Source: Didymodactylos carnosus (Eukaryota; Rotifera; Eurotatoria; Philodinida; Philodinidae). From it: a stretch of 64,000 nt of DNA. The notes under the pieces were generated by a model. The model had not been told where the DNA came from. It searched no databases and worked only from the letters and a program-made list of their open reading frames with translations. The DNA is taken from positions 1 through 64,000 of the forward strand of contig CAJNOQ010000042.1 of assembly GCA_905250885.1 (NCBI GenBank), written 5' to 3'. A program made the translations under genes and the position numbers. Positions within the stretch are counted from its first letter, which is position 1, and each line of letters opens with the position of its first letter. Below, one piece after another: positions 23,801 to 36,594 of this stretch.

Positions 23801-26800
23801 CTAAATTTGGGAAAGAAATTGATTTCTCTCCTTTTCACACTGTTTTATTTCATCTACAATTGCATTTGTCATATCGTGAATCGAAAGTTTTTTCTTATCG
23901 AACATTTTTGTCACTAATTCTTGTGGATTTTTTTCACCACCCCATGACAAAAGCTCATTTTTCAATCTTTCGCCGGACGTTGATGATAGAGGATCATTCG
24001 CAAAATAGTCATACCATATTTTACTCACAACAGATTTCGAGATGATATATGAAGAAAATCTAGCACCATAATCAACTAAATGATAGAATTTTAAATATGG
24101 ATACGTTTCAGGAATGTAAGGTAATGTGGAGTATTTTTTGACGAGATCTGAATAGATTTTGACTGGTGGTTGAGATAATGGATAGGATTTGTGAAATGAA
24201 TTATCAAACATCGAGCATAGTGTCTAAAAATATTTAGTAGAAATTTCAAGTAAATCTCCAAGCATCAAAAGATTAACCAACCTGTGTCTGTATTTTATGC
24301 GCTTGAAAACATTTATGTCCGATAGCTAATCGCTTTAACAAATCGTATGAAATTGTTTTTCCTGTTTCATAATGTTTGGCAAACTTTTCAACAACACGAG
24401 GTTCATAAACAAAATACTCCATCCATTGAGATGGTACTTCAGCAAAATCAGTTGAACATCGAGTGCCTGAAATAGAGGAAAAAAAATTGAAGGCGTTCTT
24501 ATTCCGTCAACGTCTTGCAAACATTACCCGAAACGTGTTGATATTTTGTTCGTGCAAGCACCGAATGCATTGCATGTCCAAATTCATGGAATAGATTATC
24601 AACCATTGCTGGAAATTGAAAAAGAACAATATTGAACGTACTACTATCCAATATTCTACAACTTACATAATGTTATGAGTGGAGGAATATTTTTATCGTC
24701 ACTTGAGGGTAAATTTAAATGAATAACAGTAATAGGTATTTGATAAGAATCATCGGATAAACGTCGTCCACAACGAATTGTAAATTGGCAATCAATTGGT
24801 GTTTTATCATCACTGAAAAAAATCAGTAGTAACAAACAGGGTAAGCGAATGAGTGAAAGTTTGTAAGAAATAAGGTGTCGGAAATTCGAAAATTCAGAAG
24901 GTTTTTATTTTTACATTTTTATACATGGTTGGATAGAGCTCGTCGATCTAGAGAGGAAAATGTGTTTTTTAATGTTTGAAAAAAAATTTTCCATATCGAA
25001 GAAAATTGAAAATTTTCAAAAAGTCCTTCAGTTTCAAAAAAATTCACATCTTTTTCTTTTTCGTTCTTCTAACTTTTCAAAAGTATTTTTTTCAGATTCA
25101 GCATCCAAAACTAAGTATGACAGCAATGCTTGATCGAAGTTGAAGCCAAAGTACTATCCAGTATAGACCCTGTAAAACGTTCCTAAATAATTTTTGAGCA
25201 GCGTAAACAGTCGGCCAGTGGGCAGACAACGTACTTCAAATATACGGAGTTCGAATTCCGGCACCGGCGATCGCATGATAGTCTTGGACAAGCTATTTAA
25301 TGCTCATTGTCTCGGTATCTTTGGATACCGATTCAATGAGGTAACCTGATTCCAGTGCCACTGGACTGGAGGGATGAGAGTTAAAGAGTAAAAAAAAATA
25401 ATTTTTCAAACCTATCTAGTTTTTTTGTGGAGAGATGAAGTCGATTTTTTTACTTCATCAGAACCGCCATTGAACGTGCTTTAAAAGTATAAATTGATTT
25501 TTTTTATTTTGTTTCATCACTAAGAAAATTCATTTTTTCGAAAAAATCGGAATTCTGTCCGTAACTCTCAATTTTCTCCATCAAAACTCATTTTTTTATA
25601 CAATAAAAATATCATATTCAAAATCAGCATCAAAAACTGAGTCGATGATGTACTTTTTTCTCCTATCCGACTACTTTAATTTGTTTTGAATTTTCACGTC
25701 TAAAAACTGCTGAGATTTTCACCAAAAATTTTGAAAAAATTATTCAGTCCAGTTTCTGACGCTGATACTGAATATGATATTTTTTGTTTTGATGCTGAAT
25801 CTGCAAAAAAATACTTTTGAAAAGTTAGAAGAACGAAAAAGAAAAAGATGTGAATTTTTTTGAAACTGAAGGGCTTTTCGAAATTTTTCAATTTTTTTCG
25901 ATATAGAAAAAGTTTTTCAAACATCAAAAGCACATTTTCCACTCCAGATCGACGAGCTCTATCCAACCATGTATAAAAAATGTAAAAATAAAAACCTTCT
26001 GAATTGTCGAATTTTCAGCATCTCGTATATCTAATTTAATAATCTATGATATACTTACCGCTGAAAAAGATCACAGTAAATATAGCCTATAATTCCATCT
26101 GTTGGATGTGTGACAGACAACTTGATAACGGATGGATGCCAAATTTCACCGTTTAATGTTGGAACTTTCTTTAAATTAACACTAAAATAGCATAAAATTT
26201 CGTACTTCATATACTAGTCTAAGGACCTCGTATACACACTTGAAAAGACTATTAAAAATTAAATTTAATCCATCCATACACGATCCTAGTGAAAAAAACT
26301 GTTTATATTCATTACTGTCCAACTTTAATCTAAACAAGATAAGCTATTAATTTCAAAGATGTTGCGCTAAGTAAAAAGTTAGATAACGTACAGATGATGT
26401 TTGAAATGTGATTCTAAATAATTTACATCCCACGGCATAACAGGTTGTTGAGAACCCATTATTTCTTTAAATTTTTTCATTAATGCAATGTCTGAATCAG
26501 CATATGGACGAATTTTTTCCATGATAAGTTCTAAATAATTCTCAATGGTATGAGGATCTGACAATAACATATTTTCAATCGCACGATGACCGTAGGACGG
26601 AAAACCACACAATTTGGCTAGTTCATATCTGAATAAAACGAAATAAAATGGTATTATTAATTAATTGTGAATGATTTCAACATCTACTGATACACAGTTT
26701 GTTTGATAAGAAATTTTAGGAGAGCTTGAAAGAAAAATATTTATACGCGTGCAAACTCTTACCGTTTTCTCAACAACTGATCGAGATTTTGTTCTTGTTC

Positions 26801-28051
26801 ATTATCTTTACTAAAATATGTTCTGTAATAAAATTCTCGAACAAATTCATCATCATCGTTAGATATTCCAGACGAGATCACAAAAGAACTAGAACTTTGA
26901 TCAAATCTAAACATGAACAAATCAAAACAAAACTTGTCAAAGAAAAGACCGTAATTCACGCAAAAATTTGGCGACTTTTATAAACTGTTCAAAAATCCTA
27001 ATTGTTTATGATGAAAAAAATGTAGCTCTTTTACGGGTGATGAAGTGTAGAACTAAGTGAGTTTCTAAATGTCCTTTAATAAAAGAAGCGTCTTTTTTTG
27101 CGCATTTGGATAAATTTCATATACTCTCTATCTAAAATGTAGTGCAATCACTGTTTAAAATCCTTACCTCGTTCTTACCTTTTGTGGTAATTGTTTTAAA
27201 CTGACATTGAATTCTTTATGTGCATTATTTCTAAATGCAATAATTATATGTTGAATATCGTCGTTGAGTTCAATATATTGTTGACGTTCAATATCAGATA
27301 ATTGAATTCCACAACGTTCAAAATCTTGTAAAAATAAATTTAATATTCTCTTGTCAGTATCATCTAATGACTCAACGTCAGTGATCAACGTTTCTTTAGC
27401 TCTGTTATACAACTGAACATTTGTATTCATTTGTTGAACTACGCCATGTAGTAATAAATAAGCTTGTTCTGCTTTCTGTTTGTATTTTTGATCATAATTA
27501 ATATGACGAACGAATTCAGCCAAATCAGCAACACGACAAATTTCATCAGAAATATCATCTAATATCTGAACTAGTTTTCGCTGACGTTCTAAACAAACGT
27601 GTAACACCATGTATATAAATAACAGATGCAAAAAGACATTCTCTTTTATGCGTGAATCGTAAAACAATTTCAATTACCATTTGATAAACATTCTTGTATA
27701 TAATTTTCACATTTTTTTAACACCTTCTCAGCTAATATTAGAAATCCATCTGAGTGTTTTAATTCATCTATTTGAAATAGACCAGTTTCAGCAGGTAATT
27801 TAAGCCAATTCATTGATGATTTCAATAAATTCAGAGGTTTTGACGACAACAATGACGTGTTGTAATTGTTAAAATCAGATGCTATAGGTGATAGAGCTGG
27901 CTTTAGTTTATATGAACGGTACAAAGTGAGAAACTAAAAGAAAATCATAAATAAAACATAACTGTGCACTAACTGATACATTCATGCATACCGTGCATTT
28001 TGGATGGGCACGTTTAATAAAAAACGTAAATCGAAATAATGAATTATTCAT
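23801..28051 (-). CDS. MIPEP: Mitochondrial intermediate peptidase (M3 family)
   Basis: This matrix zinc metallopeptidase removes an N-terminal octapeptide from imported precursors after MPP cleavage. Eleven exons on the minus strand join in frame: 27992-28051, 27678-27933, 27168-27588, 26763-26906, 26392-26628, 26240-26329, 26059-26181, 24667-24812, 24528-24608, 24282-24466 and 23801-24223. They give 721 residues (human 713). Residues 1-20 form a basic amphipathic presequence. The zinc site is H500-E-F-G-H504, with the third ligand E529 in FAEVPS, exactly 29 residues after H500. [37 protein letters not shown] and YIYCDLFQR align with vertebrate MIPEP. Exon 5 ends at a GTACGT donor and exon 6 at GTGTGT, both chosen to keep phase and homology. 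Intron 7 (24813-26058) carries a nested SINE and foldback insertion. Confidence 0.95.
24885..26020. mobile_element. Foldback element, copy C, in MIPEP intron 7
   Basis: Arms of about 230 bases (24885-25115 and 25790-26020) are inverted copies at more than 85 percent identity. Both carry TTTTTATTTTTACATTTTT, GGATAGAGCTCGTCGATC and CACATCTTTTTCTTTTTCGT. The interior repeats the family blocks TCATATTCAAAATCAGCAT and AAAACTGAGTCGATGATG, seen at 436 and 11202. A SINE with target duplication sits in it (25196-25396). The whole lies within one intron of MIPEP. Confidence 0.75.
25196..25396 (+). mobile_element. tRNA-derived SINE nested in the foldback element
   Basis: The element is 201 bases long and flanked by a perfect 10-base duplication AATAATTTTT (25186-25195 and 25397-25406). 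The head has a tRNA-like internal promoter: the A-box region TCGGCCAGTGG at about 25211 and the B-box GTTCGAATTCC at about 25249. A tRNA-unrelated body follows, with a small hairpin GGTATCTTTGGATACC at about 25314, then a short A-rich tail. The intact duplication suggests it is fairly young compared with its host repeat. Confidence 0.8.
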
Positions 28052-29743
28052 AATCTAAGGTAAAAGGAGACAATAACTAATCAATGAGAACAGCGCTATA
28101 ACTTTTTGAATTTTATTAGGATTCGAAAATGCATTTGTCATAGTGCTATAATAATAATTTGTTATTTAAAACTGTTCTTCTAGTTTAAAGGAAGACAAGT
28201 TACTGGCGACGTTGTGGACATAATGGTATAATAGACAGAAATTGATAAATCAGTAGTCAATTTATTTGAATAATAAACTAACATTGTAAGAAAATGACTA
28301 TTTACTTATATAGAATTACGTAGTTTTAGTTCTTTAAATCCAACGGTTGTGGAATCGCAAGCGAGAGAATAAAAATTCTATCTCTTCTAATTATTAGTCT
28401 AAAATTAAAACTCGAACGCTTTGATGTTTCTCCTTTCTCGTTATTAAATCAAGTAATAAGCGCTATGAAAATACATAAATAAATAAACAAATCGGTAATG
28501 ACAAAAAAAACGGCTCGGATTGGTTCAGATTCAAACCAATTAGACCAAATAAACGATATCGTGGATCTGGACTAGTGTAGAACGTAGTAGAAAAATAATT
28601 TGTGATCAAATGGGTAAAAAGGAAACGCTGGGAATAAAATGTGTCAATAAACGTAATAAAAAAAAAAGTAATTACGTTGATTGTGGAGACTTGCTTTTAA
28701 CTTGAGCTCCTGACGCATCTCCACCGATAATTTTGAGACTTTATTCTCTTTTTTTAGGCGGTAAATAGTGGACACTCGTCGTTCATGTTTTTCAGAATGA
28801 ATGAGTCATGTGGGAAGCTTCGGTGATCCATTTCTCAATTTATTACACAATTTTTGTGAAAATTTTCACTTCGAGGCATTCTTAATGGATAGAATCTCTA
28901 GGAGGATGTCATTTTATCTTATCGGTCGCTTTTGAATGTCATGATCATCATATTACGCAGACTTTTCACTTCTCTCCGGAGTGCCTATAATCGAATAATT
29001 GATGACTATAAAATAAAAATATGTTTTCAACCGATGACCACTTATCGCAACATCCACCATAAAGCGCCTGCCAACCGTAGATTAAAAAAATGATCGTATA
29101 ACATGCGAATTTTGAAGTTAGGGTTCGGTACTTTTGAAAATCATTCAGTACCTAGGTCATCAATGGTAGTCATCTTTTTAACAGTCATTGATCCATGATC
29201 GTCGATCATTGAATTATTGACTCCTTCCTCCTTGGGAAGACGTTAATCCAAATCGCACCTTTCGATGTCTGACGATGAGGACTTTCTCCTTCTCCAACGC
29301 AGCGGCTATATCCAAACAAGCGGGGCATTGATGGTGCTGCTGGCGATTTTACACTTTGTGACGATTTCTGTACTAATTTCACCCTATCTCGAATGAGAAA
29401 TTTTCTATTTCTTCTAGTATTTTTGGCCGCTATTTGCAGTTTTGAATTTCTATGCATCACCGCTAATTATTACATAAGAGGAGTCCCTTAACGTATGTGT
29501 GTAACCCGTTTATAGTAAAAACAGTTGTAAGCAAAAATTGCAAAGGAAATAACATCTTTTATCTTGAAAATATTTTAATCACGTAAGATGGGTTAGGGGC
29601 GATTATATAGTAGAAAGAAGAACTAGACATTTTGATCAATGAATGTTTTTATATTTGGATTAATTATTTTTTTCAATATTATTGTTTTAGAGTTGTCAGG
29701 ATCTTATTAACAACTAAATTTTATAGTTCAAATAAGAGGAATC
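28052..29743. promoter_or_regulatory. Divergent intergenic region between MIPEP and EIF3J
   Basis: The two start codons face away from each other across 1.7 kb, so both promoters must lie here. I cannot point to a TATA box or a known factor site with confidence. An 84-codon minus-strand frame at 29206-29460 is basic and Ser/Arg-rich, lacks recognised motifs and is treated as chance. The sequence just before the EIF3J start contains an acceptor-like ttttatag at about 29727 that could end a 5' UTR intron. Confidence 0.45.
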
Positions 29744-31583
29744 ATGTCTGAATGGCAAGCACCTGTTGGTGGTCAAATTTTTAAAGGCGATATTGACGAT
29801 ATCCCCGATGATTGGGAGGCAGATCTAGAAGAAAAGGTATGTTCAGTTTTTTGTTATTTTTTGACGTTAGTATGAAGATGTATGAATAACTATTTCCCCA
29901 ATTTAACGCGGTACAAAATAGTGAAGTTTCGATTGCACTTTGTAAACTTTTGTTTCGTATACTTGTATTTAATTTATTGACCGAACATTAGATGCTGCAA
30001 TATAATAACATATCTTCATCAGTAATTTAACAAATTTAAAAATTGATCTATAGATCCAACCAATCTGAGTATTGATATTACAGTGTTTGATTAATAAATT
30101 AAATACAAGTATACGAAACAAAAGTTCACAAAATCCAATCAATAGCTATTTCTGTCGAATTGGTCGAGAATCATCTTTAATTCTTCTATTATTTTTAGCC
30201 TAAAAAACCAGAAATCAATACAGAAACAACTCAGAAATCCACAGCAACAACTACTAAAAATAAAACTAAAAAGAAGCAAATAGCAGGCGATAGCGACGAT
30301 GATTTAGTACGAGAGCCAGAACGTATTTATACAGCTGATGAATTAGCCGAAATAAGTAAACGTAATGAATTATCAAGAGAAGAGTCAAAATTAAAAATGG
30401 TCAATGAATTTGTTAGTGGTGGGGATAAATATTCGTTAGATGACACAAATTTATTGACGAAAGAGGACTTTACGAATTATTCATTCCGACTGTATAATAG
30501 GCTTAATTTATTAGCAAAATCAGAACATTATTTAGACTTTTTAGGTATGTGAAGCAGACAATGCGTTCATCATGTTTTTTCTCTGCACTGAGAAAGTCTG
30601 AGGAAGAAAGGACGGTAGTTGATAGCCCGCCGAACAATTCATCTTATCATCGGTAGAAAAAAACAGTGGACTGGAGTATTTTTGAATGGCCTTGGATTAT
30701 GAGTAACTGGCAGTTGAGCGGGTTCCTGATTTTTTTAATAGTTCTAGAGTAGCATTAGATTTCCTACAGGTCTCAGGGCTCGTGTTTGATAATGTCTGAC
30801 AGCTTCAGAATAAAACGGAATATCGGTAATCGACTATGTTAACTCTCGTGGCAATGTTTTTATTGAGAAAATCTTAAAAACGTGCTGAAATACTGTTTTT
30901 TTTATTATCTGTTCTTGGCTATTTTCATTCAAAACTATAAAATTCATATTTCACTCAAAATCGATACAAATGATCTAGAAATTTTCAGATGTATATGTTT
31001 GACATGAACAGGCCACTTAGAGACGAGAAAACTGTTAGAACTATACCGGATACTTATATGGTTTTCCAGAAAACTTCATCACTCAAAAGGTTTCCTATTT
31101 TCATTTCTGGAATCATCGCAGATTTCGATAATAGTTAATACCTGGATTAAGATAAATCTGAAGCTGAGAATATACGATCATATGTAACATTAGAAAGTTG
31201 CACAGGAAATTAATTAATTATACAACTGTGACAGATAATCATGGTTTACAGACGAGGGGGTAGAACACATCTTTTTAAAACTGTGTAACTTATATTGTTT
31301 CAAACACTAGCGTCTTTTTTAACTTAACTTTTTCTTCCTTTTAGATAAATTATTATTTGGTTTATCAGAACCGTTATCTATTGATCAAACTCGACATCTA
31401 ACAACTACTCTGCAAGGAATACAATCAAAAAAACTGTCAGAAGACCGAGAAAGAAAATTCAAATTGAAAAAAAACAAAGTTGCAAAACCGCAATTGAGAG
31501 CTGAAAGAACAGAATTGGAATTGTACGGCGGAGATGGTGTGGTAGTCGGTGGGGATGATGATGATGATATAGATTTTATGTAA
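29744..31583 (+). CDS. EIF3J: Translation initiation factor eIF3 subunit J
   Basis: eIF3j is the loosely bound subunit that sits in the ribosomal decoding centre and helps regulate mRNA entry and 40S recycling. Exons 29744-29836, 30199-30544 and 31345-31583 join in frame to give 225 residues (human about 258). The N-terminus is acidic with DIDDIPDDWEADLEEK, the block that in other species binds eIF3b. A Lys-rich spacer follows, then DDLVREPERIYTADELAEIS, and the helical EHYLDFLDKLLFGL region typical of the family core. The C-terminus is basic and then ends with an acidic tail plus DFM, as in animal eIF3j. The stop codon overlaps an AATAAA (31582-31587). Intron 1 carries a small inverted-repeat element. 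Confidence 0.93.
29931..30140. mobile_element. Small inverted-repeat element (MITE) in EIF3J intron 1
   Basis: Ends of about 48 bases are inverted copies. The left arm at 29931-29978 contains ACTTTTGTTTCGTATACTTG and TATTTAATTTATT, and the right arm at 30093-30140 returns them. The total is about 210 bases with no coding frame. It lies wholly within the intron. Confidence 0.7.
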
Positions 31584-31927
31584 TAAAATTATTTTTTTCT
31601 GGATGATTATAGATAGGGAATATAGAGATTAAGAAAGAAGACAAGAGATTAAGGTGAAGATACAAATGAATTCTTATCAAATAAACAAGCAATTATTTTT
31701 TTTCTTTTCTTTTATCAGTTAATTGAATACCGATCGCATGAAACAAAATTCAAACATCGCCTACTTCAATCAGTTGAATGTTGAAAAAAAATCTTTATTT
31801 GACAAAAACAGTCATTGGTATTGAGCACGGAATTAAATTGAAAAGAGTACGATCTTTGATTGTTTAGAGCACGAAAAAGTAATTTATTAGAAAATGAATT
31901 CTCTGACGGTTTAAATGAGAGAGCGTT

Positions 31928-32137
31928 TTAGCAGAAGCGTATATACCAACATATCATTAAATGATAATCGCAATCAGGATACTTCTTATATGATAAACAT
32001 TTATAAGTCCACTTCGTTCCATTAAATATCTGTTCTATGTGAAATTCTGATACAGAATTTTCTTTTAAATATTCATTTAATGTATCAATATTTGTAAAGT
32101 TTCCCTCGAAATTGCATATTTTACATGTTGAGAACAC
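31928..32137 (-). CDS. Small Cys-containing open frame, possible transposase N-terminus
   Basis: The frame is 69 codons. It shows CKICNFEGNF near the N-terminus and then WTYKCLSYKKYPDCDYHL. The spacing of W, Y, C and C is reminiscent of FLYWCH or MULE-type transposase N-terminal zinc folds. The histidine ligands are not clear and no downstream domain follows, so this is only a resemblance. It may be a fragment of a DNA transposon or chance. Confidence 0.25.
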   Translation of the reverse strand: MFSTCKICNFEGNFTNIDTLNEYLKENSVSEFHIEQIFNGTKWTYKCLSYKKYPDCDYHLMICWYIRFC

Positions 32138-33898
32138 AATGAAAATTATACTCTATTTATACCTATGTATATAGTGAAAAAAGTTTGTATTGTAGGCTAA
32201 CAACGTAAAAATAGAACATGAAATATATCATTAAGTGAACAGTTAAAAACCTAGTACAACAAACTATAATGATGATGAATAATAATGAACTCAAAATAAA
32301 TTCATGAAATATTTGTACAATATGTAAAACTTTTATATTGTTTCAAAACTGTTTGTTTTATTAAAAAAAAGCTTTTTATTATCATAGTGATCTGCCGGTC
32401 AAAATATTTATCTAATATACTTTTTTATTTGATCATCTAAGTTTAAATAATTATATTTTGCTGAAAATTTCAACTCTCTTTTCTTTATCTCAACTAGTGT
32501 AGCAACAAAGGCTTTTTTGGTTTTTATCAAATGAGAAAATTAAATATTATAATATTACAGCAAAAAATAAAAAAGTATATTTACAAAGGAATTTTATTCA
32601 AACATTCTTAACAAAATATTTTGCTAATGAATTTTGACAGTTATAGAAATGATGGTCAATACTATCTACCAAAAATAAATCAATTGCTTTTGTTCAATAA
32701 AAGTCTATTATAACTGTACTTCTTTGCAATATTCAAATAAAACATTATTAAATGATATACTAAAATGTATTCGAATTTTATGAATATCCGTTTCATCAAA
32801 AAGACGTAACGAGTTATTATGAATGCTGTACTCTTCGTTCAGTAGATAATACTTTAGGTGATTGTATCATTATTTTGAAAAAAAGTTCAAATTTTTATGA
32901 ATATCTTAAGAAGTCACCATGGCACGAGTGCTATTGATGGCACGATTGGTTAGCACTAATTTAATTAAACTTTATGAAAATTTAAAAAATATTGTGAAAA
33001 TATGATATGCATATACTTTGTGAAAATTTTGCGTAAATGTTAACAAAACGTAGAATTGTTGATTTATTTGAGAGTTTCTAAATGTGTATGTTATGGCACA
33101 TATATGTATTTAAAGCATTAGAACAAATCACAAGTCATAATTTTTTCGCTCTTATTAAAATATTTTGGTTTTCGATCAATTAAATGATTTTTCGATTAGA
33201 TCAAGAGTTTGATAGGTGCTGGATGAGAATGTTTCAACAACTTGTTGATGCTGTACAACAAAATCTCCATGGATTATTATACTTATAGTTGCCAACAAGA
33301 AAATAGTATTTGATGTATTTGTGTATCATTTTGCCTTTTTTACACTAAACGTATATACTAGGAGAGAATAAAAAAAACGTAGTATTATAAGATCATCGAC
33401 GTAGTTTTATTCACTGTTGAGGTTCAGAACGAACAAAAATAAATATGGTTGTTAACTTATAATTATACTATCGGCGACATCTTTTACTTATCCAAAAACA
33501 GTGATTTATGGATGGATAATTTTATACATGTAATATTAAACATGTAAATTCTAACACTTTTATTAATCTTTAACTACATCAAACTAAGAGGACGTAAAAC
33601 TAAACTAATATTCTCAGTTCAGTTAATCATACAAACACTTGACTCAGAAGATATGTATACTCGAAAAGTGGAAGAAAAGTGTACACATATAATCCAGTCT
33701 CCATGTTCTTGATGATTTAGATATATACGTAAGATTTGGCTTATTTTTTTTTTTCCATCTAAGCAGTAGTAGTTAAGTTGAAAAAAAATTAACAGAAATT
33801 GTATTTAGAACGAGACATACATCCTGCCGCACAAAATAAAGGCATAGGCCTTTTTTTTTATACTTATATTATATTGTGCACCACACTGCTGTATGTAC

Positions 33899-33914
33899 AT
33901 ATATATATATATAT
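33899..33914. repeat. AT microsatellite
   Basis: Eight uninterrupted AT units within AT-rich intergenic sequence. Confidence 0.8.
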
Positions 33915-36594
33915 GCTCTTCATTTATCGATTGATTTTTTTTGCATATTTTTCTGTGATAGCAAGTACTAATATTTCAAGCGTGCTAGGTTCCAACGCAA
34001 AACGTGTCTCAGGTGTCAAGAATATCAAAACTTTAAATAAACATTGTTCCACATTTCTGGTCCTCTTTTTGATACTTATGTGCAACTCAAATACAAAAAA
34101 AACTATAGTAGAGTTGTGGAGATGTTAGTCGATAATTTTTTTTGTTTTTTTATATTTTTTGTCTTTTGGAAGTTGTAGATGAATAGAAGGTATAGAAAGA
34201 ATGTAAGTGTGCGTTTGAGAGATGTCGTTATCAGTAAACCAAAACTTATTAAACGGAGGTCACGATAACATTGGATGAACATCGTTTTTCCGTTATTTTA
34301 ATTTTAAACACAACAGCAGATTTGTAAGCAAGAGAATATCTGTCTATACTATCGAGTTAAAGTAATGCATTGAACGTTTAGATCATTTTTTCATGTTGTA
34401 TCAAAGTTAAAGGGTGTGTTTCAGTTCACTACATGTAGTCATTTCTCAGGCGTGTAATTGCATTTAGAGCACACATAATATTTGTACACATTTTCATCAT
34501 ATAAACGGCGCTCTTCCTTTGTACGCAAGTTTATCATGTGCAGCATTCTAAGTGTGACGTTGAGCAGTATAGTTTATAGCACTTTGTCTTGATACACGAT
34601 ATTTCGTATTTCTTTTGCAAACACATTTTTCTCCAAAAGTTCTTATGAAACGCATCTGTACATAAAAATCTCAGCTGTTAAGAGTTCTTTGACATTAGTG
34701 TTTTTTCTCATTGCTACTGTATTCAGAGTTATTACGTTAATTCTTTTATGCTCTTCTACTCCTTTCATTTTCAAAGACTTCATTATATATTGGCTTTGTA
34801 ACTTCATATATGGAGGTAGCAGAAAGTATCACAGAGTTAAACTTTGTAAAAGAAATGCAAGTTGCATACAGATCTCCAGATTGTTTATATATCAGATGAA
34901 GTTTTCCTCGAGATATCTGTACTTCATCAGCTAGAGAAGAAAAACAAGTTTTTCAGAGTCTCTTTTAGAGACGACCATCATGTTTTTGAAATTACTCAAT
35001 TTTTATACTTAAGCTAACATCTTTGGGGTATTAATTGATTAATTGATGTTAGTTTAAAAGAAATACCAGGTATATGAAGAGAAAACGAAAAGATCATTAA
35101 AGTTATATAGAGAAGTTATATTCAGCAATATATTTCAAGAGACATTAGCAGTAGATGGTTCGATTCTGTTCCACGACTTTCAGGATATACTTGACAAAAA
35201 TAGAGAAATGATGTTTTCTTTGCATAATGATCGAGTATGTACTATGCTGGGTATTTGCTGCTTGATCAGAAGAGACTTTTAGTTCAAACTTTGATCTCTT
35301 ATTAACTACTGTTTCGCTTGAATAGTACGCATTCATATCGAATATGTCATATAAAAGAGGAAACAATTTTAGCAGATAAAAACTTGTTTATGTTTTCTTC
35401 CTCCAGCATCATCAGTAATGGAGTAGATTCACAGCAGCATGTTTTTCCTGAAGTTTCTTAGTGTATATTTTTTTACCAGTAATATAACTGGATGTTCGAC
35501 TATTCATTCAAAACAAGGTTCATTTGTTTGTGTATTCTCTTCTCGAATTTTTTCTCCTTACGTGTTTTGCTTTTCTTGCTGTATGATTGGTCCACTTATA
35601 AGGACTGTCTTTATCGTTGACTGTCATGCTTAAGACTGTTTATTTACTATACACAAAAACCGAACATGAACGAGAATTTCACATACTTTTCTAGAGTAGA
35701 TTGTATCGAAGTACAAATTAATCGCTTTAGTGAATTATACAATTTCTGCTCACAGTTCTTGAAAAGGCTCAATTATTTACGTTTTAGCTGTAGGAAGCAA
35801 AACAAATTTTGGACGTATTTGCTGTTGTTCAACTTGAATTAGTAATGTTCGAGAACAGAAAACACTCATGCACCAGTTAGTTCCGAATTAAGTGTAATCT
35901 ACGTACTTACAGTTGCTATCAGCAAGCAAAGATGCTAGTCTTTCTTCGTAGCAGCTCCAAAAAGCTTCTAAGGTAACGTGAGATGATGGTGTAACGAATA
36001 GAACTTATTTTATCTTTAGGTACTAAATTGAGAATAAGCCTATAAAAAAAAATTATTTTCCCATTTTCTGTTTTTACTATTGCAAAGAATTTCTTAGAAC
36101 TTGAGTGTTGTTACTTCATATGACTTATCTTAGCTGAGCTCTATTGTGTTTTTCACTTAGTGTCCCTAACCATTAAACGCATTGTTAATTAGTTTACGAT
36201 GCAAAGTTTGTACGGCATCTCACAATAGTTGGCATATTTCACGTGAAGTTTTATCCTGAATGCGCTTCTGAGATTACTATAAGCGGCTTTTAATTAGCTC
36301 GGTACACATTGTAATACTGCAAATATGTTTTCTAAAATGAAGCTGTTGTATTGGACAAAATAATTTAAAAATTGTAACACTTCTCTAATATGGAGTGGAT
36401 GGGGAAGTTAAGTTCAAAAGAGAAATAAACTAACATCATACTTTGATACCATCTAATCTTTATTGTTTTTGTTCATAGATTGTTGTTGTCTACGGCATTG
36501 CAAACTAGGATAATATTAAATTGTAAGTTGTTATTGTTATTTTGTCTGATGATATATATTTCTTTCCATTTAATTTAATATATTATTATGAATT

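Larger units (their letters stand above)
31584..36594. other. 5-kb gene-poor interval between EIF3J and the zinc-finger gene
   Basis: Very AT-rich. It holds the small minus-strand frame at 31928-32137, an AT dinucleotide run at 33899-33914, and otherwise only random short frames (33799-34128, 34689-34934, 35145-35366, 35439-35633). No repeat family seen elsewhere in the window is recognised here. The last kilobase should contain the promoter of the zinc-finger gene. Confidence 0.5.

Noticed and set aside
29206-29460. 84-codon minus-strand frame in the MIPEP-EIF3J promoter region
   Set aside because: No recognised motif, no splice partners, and it lies where both promoters are expected.
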